Assembly: GCA_003565095.1 (NCBI GenBank)
Contig: PXDI01000180.1
Span: 1-11,776, forward strand
Length of the DNA stretch: 11,776 nucleotides
Reading direction: 5' to 3'
DNA from: PVC group bacterium
Lineage (GTDB): Bacteria; Verrucomicrobiota; Kiritimatiellia; UBA8416; PXDI01
The translations under genes and the position numbers were made by a program. Within the stretch, counting starts at the first letter, position 1; every line of letters starts with the position of its first letter. Shown one piece after another: positions 6,568 through 11,776 of this stretch. The notes beneath the pieces were generated by a model. It was not told the origin of the DNA, did not search any database, and saw only the letters and a program-made list of their open reading frames with translations.

Positions 6568-8280
6568 GAAGATCAGCGCAGCCGTTGCGCGCATATATTC
6601 ACGGCCGGCAGGCTGGTAATTCAGCAGCACGGTGTCAAACGAGTCCCCCACGCAGAACGGAAACGGATTATTGGCCAGCACAATAACCGGTTTGCCGGTG
6701 GCGATAAATTCATCTACCAGGCCATTGATTGACCCGCCGACTTTGTAATGGAAATAGTTGGTTGTAACAATCACATCAAAATCTTCGCTGCGCAGCCGGC
6801 GTCTGACACGCTCAATATCCGCTTCCGGCGGCAGGTCGGCAATCTCAACGCAAGCGACATGCCGGCCGATCCGGCTTAGCTCCTCCCACAAAAGCCCCGG
6901 ATGCGAATCGGCATTGTTGGCAGCAATCTGCGTTACAAACGCCTGCTCAATCAACAGCACTTTTGCATCCGCCGCCAGCGGCAGCACTCCGGCGCGGTCA
7001 CGCAGCACCTGTACCGATTTTTCCGCCGCTTCACGCGCCGTTTCAAGAATTACCGGATCGTGTACAATCTTCTCAGCGTTTTCCGAATCGACTAAGCCGT
7101 TATTATTTAACAGCCCCATATCGCAACGCATGGCCAGAATCCGTGCCAGTTTTTCATCAACCTCCGTTTCTGGCAGCAACCCCGAACGGATGGCTTCCGC
7201 GATCCGCTTCAGAATCACCTGGCGCACCGGACTCTCATCACGGCACAGCACCATGTCAATTCCGGCCTGCAACGACATGATAATCGCATCCGTCATTTCA
7301 TACTGCTTGATAATCCCGCCCATCATCATGTTGTCGGTAACCAGCACTCCCCGATAACCCATCTTCCCGCGGATATAATCCTTGAGGATGCGCGGTGACA
7401 GCGTCGCCGGCAGCTTGCTTTCACCCAGCGCCGGATAAATGCAGTGCGCCACCATGATGCCCGGCAGCAGCCCGGCTTCCGCCAGCGCACCGAAAGGACG
7501 GATGTGCGTGTTTTCAAGTTCATCCAGCGGCACATCCATAACCGGCAGCCCCCAGTGGGCATCCGCAGTCGATTCACCCCGCCCCGCAAAATGCTTGCCG
7601 ACCGCGCTCACTCCGCCGTCTTTCAGTCCGCGAAAAAACTGTGTGGCGCAGCGGATGACATCATCGGCATTGTTACCGAATGAACGCGGGCCGATTTCCG
7701 GATTATTGATATTGGTATTTACATCCAGCACCGCCTGGACGGTATTGATTCCGCAGGCGGCAGCCTGACGGCCGACCGCCAGCCCTGCGCGGTAGATAAG
7801 CTCAGGATCGTTAGTTGACGCCAGCCCCAGCGGATAAGGAAACAGGCGTGCCCCGCCCAGCAGATCATCGGTGCCGTTACCTTCCTGATCGATTACAAAA
7901 TGAACCGGTATGGCGCCGGAAGACGGCTCAACATAGCTCCGCAAACAGTTCAGAAACTCTGCATACTGGCCGGTCGTCAAAACCGGCGGATGATTGGTGA
8001 ATGACAGATCTTTGCAGAGCCCCGCCGGATGATGCACGGACTTCAGCGTCATATCGTCGTGCTGATCTCCTGGGCGCGCATAACTATGCAATGTCGCCAG
8101 TGTTGTGTGCCGCGCCTTCATACTGATCCGGATCCCGCCGACATGATAGTCCCGTATCAGCTCCGTCATATCCGGGGTCAGCACCGTACCGTTCATCCCC
8201 AGAATCACCAGTTGCCCGGCCTTCTGCTCCGTCGTCAACCGCCCGATTGTTTCTTTAATCCATTCGCTGTTTTCTTTCAT
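6559..8280 (-). CDS. GH3-family beta-glycosidase, NagZ-like beta-N-acetylglucosaminidase
   Basis: About 573 residues. The TIM-barrel domain (about 1-390) carries NagZ-type motifs: FVIDQEGNG (from about 128), VLDVNTN (185-191), GKHFAGRGE (228-236), the D-x-H pair DAH (D240, H242) used as acid/base in NagZ enzymes, and the nucleophile D316 in VLVTDNMMMGG. An alpha/beta domain follows (about 400-573), as in two-domain GH3/NagZ proteins. It probably removes terminal beta-linked N-acetylglucosamine, as in cell-wall recycling or chitin-type oligosaccharides. No signal peptide is seen, so it is likely cytoplasmic. The ATG at 8280 is preferred because a promoter places transcription there; an ATG at 8292 overlaps the -10 box and is the alternative. 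The usual KHFPGHGD is changed to KHFAGRGE, so specificity may differ. Confidence 0.88.
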   Translation of the reverse strand: MKENSEWIKETIGRLTTEQKAGQLVILGMNGTVLTPDMTELIRDYHVGGIRISMKARHTTLATLHSYARPGDQHDDMTLKSVHHPAGLCKDLSFTNHPPVLTTGQYAEFLNCLRSYVEPSSGAIPVHFVIDQEGNGTDDLLGGARLFPYPLGLASTNDPELIYRAGLAVGRQAAACGINTVQAVLDVNTNINNPEIGPRSFGNNADDVIRCATQFFRGLKDGGVSAVGKHFAGRGESTADAHWGLPVMDVPLDELENTHIRPFGALAEAGLLPGIMVAHCIYPALGESKLPATLSPRILKDYIRGKMGYRGVLVTDNMMMGGIIKQYEMTDAIIMSLQAGIDMVLCRDESPVRQVILKRIAEAIRSGLLPETEVDEKLARILAMRCDMGLLNNNGLVDSENAEKIVHDPVILETAREAAEKSVQVLRDRAGVLPLAADAKVLLIEQAFVTQIAANNADSHPGLLWEELSRIGRHVACVEIADLPPEADIERVRRRLRSEDFDVIVTTNYFHYKVGGSINGLVDEFIATGKPVIVLANNPFPFCVGDSFDTVLLNYQPAGREYMRATAALIFGK

Positions 8281-8289
8281 AACCTGCAT

Positions 8290-8318
8290 CATTTACCAAA
8301 TCCCGCCCCCGATGGCAA
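8290..8318 (-). promoter_or_regulatory. Sigma-70-like promoter of the GH3 gene
   Basis: On the minus strand TTGCCA (8313-8318) and TAAATG (8290-8295) are separated by exactly 17 bp. The expected start of transcription, about 8281-8283, is 1-3 nt before the ATG at 8280, so the mRNA would be essentially leaderless. Confidence 0.5.
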
Positions 8319-8351
8319 CCCTGCGAAAAGCGGCCATCAGCCGGAAACAGT

Positions 8352-8380
8352 TTGTCATCTGTGCCCATCGCGGCTAGATT
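8352..8380 (+). promoter_or_regulatory. Sigma-70-like promoter of recQ
   Basis: TTGTCA (8352-8357) and TAGATT (8375-8380) are separated by exactly 17 bp. The expected start of transcription, 8386-8388, coincides with the recQ ATG at 8388. No Shine-Dalgarno sequence precedes that ATG, consistent with a leaderless mRNA. It also argues against the in-frame TTG at 8352 as start. Confidence 0.55.
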
Positions 8381-8387
8381 ATATTAC

Positions 8388-10229
8388 ATGAGTGCTTCTG
8401 TAATAAACAATGATGACGTTTCGAATACGTTGCGGGAGGTATTTGGCTTCTCAGATTTTCTGCCTAATCAGGAAGCGGTCGTTAAAAATATTCTCTCACA
8501 AAAGGATACCGTCGCCATCATGCCGACCGGGGGCGGCAAATCACTGTGCTACCAGCTCCCTGCCCGAATCCTTCCCGGCACCTGTCTGGTCATCAGCCCG
8601 CTGATCGCACTTATGAAAGACCAGGTCGATGCCGCTCAGGCCAACGGACTGCGTGCGGCTTTTCTGAACAGCTCACTTTCCGCTTCCATGAAACGCCGCG
8701 TCGAAGCCGACCTGCTTTCCGCAAGACTCGACCTGCTGTATGTCTCCCCGGAACGTTTCGCCATGCCGGAGTTTATCGAGCGCCTCAAACAAATCAAAAT
8801 GGCCTTTGTCGCAATTGATGAAGCGCATTGCATCTCAGAATGGGGACACGATTTCCGCCCGGATTACCTGAACCTGTCAACAATCGGACGCGATTTTCCG
8901 GAGGTTCCCGTTGCCGCTTTCACCGCAACGGCCACCCACCGGGTGCAGGAGGATATCGTCACCCGCCTCGGCTTGCGTAACCCGCACATCATCCGCGCGT
9001 CATTTAATCGCCCGAACCTTTTTTATAAAGTTGTTCCGAAAAGCAGACCGTCAGAGCAGATCCTGAAATTCGTCAGCGCCCGCCGCGGCGAGGCGGGCAT
9101 AATTTACCGGACCACGCGCAAAAGTGTCGAACAGACCGCGGAGCTGCTCTCGCGCCATGGAATCCGCGCCTTGCCCTATCATGCCGGACTTGATGACGCT
9201 CAGCGTATCCGCAATCAGGAAGCCTTCAACCGTGATGATATACAGGTGATCGTCGCCACCATCGCCTTCGGCATGGGCATCGATAAATCAAATGTCCGCT
9301 ACGTTCTGCATGGTGACCTGCCGAAAAATGTCGAGGGTTACTATCAGGAAACAGGACGCGCCGGACGCGACGGCGAACCCGCGCAGTGTCTGCTGCTGTT
9401 CGGGTACGGCGATATACCCAAGCTCCGTTTCTTTATCGACCAGATGCCGGATGAAGCCGAACAACGACAGGCGCTCAGATGCTTGAACAACATGATAAAT
9501 TACGCCTCAGTTTATGCCTGCCGCCGTAAACAGCTTCTGAATTATTTCGGCGAAGAACTGGAGTCCATCGCGAAATCATCCACGCTGTGCTGCGATGTCT
9601 GCTCGGGGCAGGTGGACCGGATTGAGGCCACCGTCGATGCACAGATTGCAATGTCGGCGATTGCCCGCACGGGACAGCGTTTTGGCATTACCCATGTGGT
9701 GGCAGTAATTTGCGGCGAGGATACACCACGCATACAAACGCTCGGTCACGACCGCTTGAAAACCTATGGAGCCGGCCGGGATAAAGACCGCCGTCACTGG
9801 CGGATGGTTATCGACAATCTGCTCAGCCAGGGACTGATTGAACAAAGCAAAGGTGAATATCCCGTACTGACGCTCGCCGCTGACGCAAAGGATGTGCTGT
9901 TCAATAGCCGTCCGTTTTACATGCTCAAAAGCGAGGTGCTTTCCATCCCGGCCCGCCGCGGCAAAGGCAGGGGAACTCAAGGTCGCACAGGCGCAACGGA
10001 TATTCTGGACTACGATGAAGCGCTTTTCGAGAAACTGCGCGTACTGCGCAAAAAGCTCGCCGGCGAACAGGGCGTACCCCCTTATGTTATTTTCAGCGAC
10101 CGATCCCTGCACGAAATGGCCCGCGATTGCCCGACCAATGCGGCTGAGTTGCTAAATATCTCCGGCGTCGGCGCAGCCAAACTGACCCGCTATGGCAAAG
10201 CTTTTCTTGATGTGATAAACAGCAAATAA
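8388..10229 (+). CDS. ATP-dependent DNA helicase RecQ
   Basis: A 613-residue 3'-5' DNA helicase of recombination and repair. Helicase core: FLPNQ near 24-28 (motif 0), PTGGGKS Walker A (46-52), DEAH (144-147), TATAT (motif III, near 179-183), and QETGRAGRDG (320-329, motif VI). RQC region: CRRKQLLNYFGE with C378, then C401, C402 and C405, followed by a winged helix (about 415-500). An HRDC domain (about 540-610) ends the protein, so all three RecQ domains are present and the length matches E. coli RecQ. The second half of the zinc site is unusual: the standard CxxCxxC here reads TLCCDVC, with Thr at the expected first Cys and an extra Cys two residues on. The GNAT gene follows after 12 bp. 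Confidence 0.96.
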   Translation: MSASVINNDDVSNTLREVFGFSDFLPNQEAVVKNILSQKDTVAIMPTGGGKSLCYQLPARILPGTCLVISPLIALMKDQVDAAQANGLRAAFLNSSLSASMKRRVEADLLSARLDLLYVSPERFAMPEFIERLKQIKMAFVAIDEAHCISEWGHDFRPDYLNLSTIGRDFPEVPVAAFTATATHRVQEDIVTRLGLRNPHIIRASFNRPNLFYKVVPKSRPSEQILKFVSARRGEAGIIYRTTRKSVEQTAELLSRHGIRALPYHAGLDDAQRIRNQEAFNRDDIQVIVATIAFGMGIDKSNVRYVLHGDLPKNVEGYYQETGRAGRDGEPAQCLLLFGYGDIPKLRFFIDQMPDEAEQRQALRCLNNMINYASVYACRRKQLLNYFGEELESIAKSSTLCCDVCSGQVDRIEATVDAQIAMSAIARTGQRFGITHVVAVICGEDTPRIQTLGHDRLKTYGAGRDKDRRHWRMVIDNLLSQGLIEQSKGEYPVLTLAADAKDVLFNSRPFYMLKSEVLSIPARRGKGRGTQGRTGATDILDYDEALFEKLRVLRKKLAGEQGVPPYVIFSDRSLHEMARDCPTNAAELLNISGVGAAKLTRYGKAFLDVINSK

Positions 10230-10241
10230 GTTACGTCTCAT

Positions 10242-10745
10242 ATGAGCTCACCGGAAATCAAGCAAGTCCGTGACCAAACAGCAATTGATACGGTTGCCAT
10301 GCTGGCGGATGAAATCTGGCACCGGCATTTTGTCCCGATCATTGGACGGGAACAGGTTGATTACATGCTGGATAAATTCCAGAGCGCGACCGCGGTTGCC
10401 GGACAGATCAAAAACGGTTATGAATACTATCTGATTTACGACGGCCCGGCCCCCGCCGGATACTTCTGCCTTGTACCGCCCGCTGCCGAAAAAGAGGCAC
10501 AGCTCAGCAAATTGTATCTTCTGAAGCATAAACGCGGAACCGGCCTCGGCTGCTGCATGCTCGCATTCTGCGAGCAACGCGCGCGCCAACTCGAATCTGC
10601 AAAACTATGGTTGACCGTCAACCGCCATAACCACAGCGCCATCGGCTTCTACGAACACAACGGCTTCATCAAATCCGGCACCCTTGTACAGGATATCGGC
10701 CAAGGTTATGTTATGGACGATTACATAATGGAGAAAGCCGTCTGA
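10242..10745 (+). CDS. GNAT-family N-acetyltransferase
   Basis: A 167-residue cytoplasmic acetyltransferase. The acetyl-CoA pyrophosphate-binding signature R-x-x-G-x-G is RGTGLG (98-103), after the strand LSKLYLL (motif A). Motif B follows as LWLTVNRHNHSAIGFYEHNGF (about 122-142), with the usual tyrosine near 137. The ending VQDIGQGYVMDDYIMEK is typical of a subgroup of uncharacterised GNAT proteins. The substrate (a protein N-terminus, polyamine, antibiotic or other amine) cannot be told. It starts 12 bp after recQ with no intervening promoter and no strong ribosome site, so it is probably co-transcribed with recQ and translationally coupled to it. Confidence 0.9.
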   Translation: MSSPEIKQVRDQTAIDTVAMLADEIWHRHFVPIIGREQVDYMLDKFQSATAVAGQIKNGYEYYLIYDGPAPAGYFCLVPPAAEKEAQLSKLYLLKHKRGTGLGCCMLAFCEQRARQLESAKLWLTVNRHNHSAIGFYEHNGFIKSGTLVQDIGQGYVMDDYIMEKAV

Positions 10746-10816
10746 CGAAGCATACCGGTGATGCTTGAACTGTTGTATCGGAACTAGAGTAATTCTCAAA
10801 AGTTTTGTCTTGATCT

Positions 10817-10842
10817 CGCTCGCTGACCTTGGTCGGCGAGCG
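10817..10842. repeat. REP-like palindrome with 12-bp stem
   Basis: CGCTCGCTGACC (10817-10828) pairs with GGTCGGCGAGCG (10831-10842) with one G-T pair and a 2-nt spacer. It has no downstream T-run, so it is more like a REP-type palindrome than a terminator. Confidence 0.6.
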
Positions 10843-10889
10843 GAAGAATTGAAAGAAGGATGAGAACAAAAAACAAACACAAATGAGCC

Positions 10890-10917
10890 AACATTTAGCA
10901 AGATATTGATAAATGTT
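10890..10917. repeat. Perfect 8-bp AT-rich inverted repeat
   Basis: AACATTTA (10890-10897) and TAAATGTT (10910-10917) are exact reverse complements with 12 bp between. The right arm is followed by a T-rich stretch. It could be a weak terminator or an operator-like dyad; nothing else supports either. Confidence 0.45.
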
Positions 10918-10982
10918 TCTCTTATTTTGCTCTTTTCGGGCTCGAAAATGTTTATTTCCTGATCTGCCTAGAACCGATTTTT

Positions 10983-11011
10983 CCGTCTGCCGACGCGAGG
11001 TCCGCGGACGG
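10983..11011. repeat. Second GC-rich hairpin in the spacer
   Basis: CCGTCTGC (10983-10990) pairs with GCGGACGG (11004-11011), 8 bp including one G-T pair, with a 13-nt loop. It is GC-rich in an otherwise AT-rich spacer. Confidence 0.45.
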
Positions 11012-11128
11012 GAGAGACTGCGTTCAAGGTCGCCAGTAAGTTCTGCCAAATCGCAGAAGAAGCCTAAAGCTATGTCGCACTCACGGGGACAAATATCATC
11101 GGTATTCTCAGGTATTCTAGCTGCAAAA

Positions 11129-11165
11129 GGGATTAAGGGACGTCATTTGAGGGATTAAGGGACGT
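11129..11165. repeat. Perfect 15-bp direct repeat at the transposase 3' flank
   Basis: GGGATTAAGGGACGT occurs at 11129-11143 and 11151-11165, period 22. The second copy continues into TCTTTGT, the same end seen at the fossil (2086-2106). It marks the conserved 3' boundary of this transposase family's element. Confidence 0.75.
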
Positions 11166-11197
11166 TCTTTGTTAATCTATTATATAGAACGACTTGT

Positions 11198-11749
11198 CTA
11201 TTTATTTTTACATAAAGAAGGTCGACCGCGACGGAGGCGAAATCGTCCACCACGGGCTCTGACGGTCTGTAGATATCTTTCAGAACCAACCGCAACATAC
11301 TGACTGTGCCTATCCATCCATTCATCATCTTCCGTTGATGACAAGACATCTCCATAGTATTTCCTTTCTTCATCGGAAAGGTCGCTGCCGTATAAATATT
11401 TATTTCTATCAGTCAGTTCGTCATTTTTACCCACAACATAATACTGAGCGCTGGACCATTGATATTTCCACGCCTTATCAACGAGCATTGCCCTTACCGG
11501 GTTGCGCTCTATGTAACGGCCACACCTGACCAGATAATCACCGATCTCCACAGGCTTACTTTTATATCTTCCCTGCCAGAAAACGCCGGATGTTCCGTGT
11601 CGCCTATGATGATACTGCGCATATACCTGCTGCAATCCGCCGGCAAATGCTCGCAAATTGTAACTGCTCAGGTAGCCGCCCCAAGGCGGGCGGCCACCTG
11701 AGAGTGTTTGGCGTTTAGCTCGATTCGGTGCGTTATTGGGGGGTATCAC
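11198..11749 (-). pseudogene. REP-associated tyrosine transposase (Y1/IS200-like), HUH half missing
   Basis: The conserved part begins near residue 32 (LRAFAGGLQQVYAQYHHRR). It continues through GVFWQGRYKS (56-64) and CGRYIERNPVRA (76-87), where Y79 is the expected catalytic tyrosine, then YQWSSAQYY (96-104) and a basic C-terminus. Family members bear an HxH (HUH) metal-binding motif shortly before the first of these blocks. Here that stretch is replaced by a frame that translates a palindrome (GGRPPWGGYLS), and no HxH is visible up to the window edge. The frame is open past the GTG at 11749 to the end of the window, so the true 5' end is not seen. Without the HUH half it should not nick DNA. 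Its 3' flank matches the fossil at 2086-2193. Confidence 0.75.
11667..11702. repeat. REP-like palindrome with 15-bp stem inside the transposase frame
   Basis: CTCAGGTAGCCGCCC (11667-11681) pairs with GGGCGGCCACCTGAG (11688-11702) with a single mismatch and a 6-nt loop. It sits exactly where recognisable transposase homology stops. A second small hairpin, CACGA/TCGTG, lies at 11747-11760. Confidence 0.75.
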
Positions 11750-11776
11750 GAGGTGTCGTGGTTCGGCAGGAACGGG

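Larger units (their letters stand above)
10746..11128. other. AT-rich spacer with several hairpins, no gene
   Basis: No open frame here shows family resemblance. It holds a small hairpin just after the GNAT stop (10748-10753 with 10761-10766, no T-run), a CAAAAGTTTTG palindrome near 10798-10808, the hairpins listed separately, and a tandem pair of 10-mers at 11101-11120 (GGTATTCTCA, GGTATTCTAG). It looks like a landing zone of small palindromic repeats next to a REP-type transposase. Confidence 0.6.

Noticed and set aside
8352..8387. Upstream TTG start giving RecQ 12 extra residues
   Set aside because: The TTG lies in the -35 box of the promoter, and the ATG at 8388 coincides with the predicted transcription start and normal RecQ N-terminus.
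10748..10766. Terminator for the recQ-GNAT operon
   Set aside because: The stem is only 6 bp and no T-run follows on the plus strand, so it is not called as a terminator.
10913..11158. An 81-residue plus-strand frame in the right spacer
   Set aside because: Its composition follows the hairpins and repeats it crosses, and no ribosome site or family resemblance is visible.

Overview
The window reads as a piece of a bacterial chromosome, probably from the PVC superphylum and most likely a Kiritimatiellota- or Lentisphaerota-like organism. This placement is an inference. It rests on the mix of a secreted polysaccharide-lyase-like enzyme, GH3 and Gfo/Idh enzymes, REP-associated transposase debris and repeat-rich AT-richer spacers between GC-richer genes. 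No rRNA or other marker gene is present to confirm it. I see no tRNA, CRISPR array, prophage or replication origin.

Left end (1-1059): a repeat-rich spacer. A roughly 100-bp element occurs twice (52-152 and 710-811). Each copy has a C/G-tract hairpin, a conserved GGGGTCAGTCCTATATTTT block and exactly four 8-bp TGACNNNN units. A third 4x8 array lies at 210-241 and a 9-bp-period repeat at 265-291. Between the two copies, on the minus strand, is a broken toxin-antitoxin module. The PIN toxin gene has lost its middle and is frameshifted, while the overlapping antitoxin-like frame keeps its own GGGAGG ribosome site.

Core genes (1060-10745): on the minus strand, a Gfo/Idh-type oxidoreductase with a terminator, then upstream of it an ABC exporter half-transporter. 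The spacer between these two is almost entirely the fossil 3' end of a REP-associated (Y1) transposase, recognisable because a fuller copy sits at the right end of the window. Divergent from the exporter is a secreted heparinase II/III-like polysaccharide lyase. It converges on a cytoplasmic NagZ-like GH3 glycosidase. Divergent from that is recQ, followed 12 bp later by a GNAT acetyltransferase in a likely operon. The lyase, GH3 and Gfo/Idh proteins suggest polysaccharide or cell-wall amino-sugar turnover; recQ-GNAT is housekeeping DNA repair plus an acetyltransferase of unknown substrate. The promoters that can be read for recQ and GH3 put transcription starts at or almost at the start codons, suggesting leaderless mRNAs.

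Right end (10746-11776): a spacer with several REP-like hairpins and a perfect 15-bp direct repeat, then a truncated REP-associated transposase. It keeps the catalytic-tyrosine half, but its HUH half is replaced by sequence containing a 15-bp-stem palindrome.

I found no complete new system. The most interesting material is the layered debris: an octamer-array repeat family around a dying toxin-antitoxin pair, and two generations of the same transposase family with a shared 3' end.
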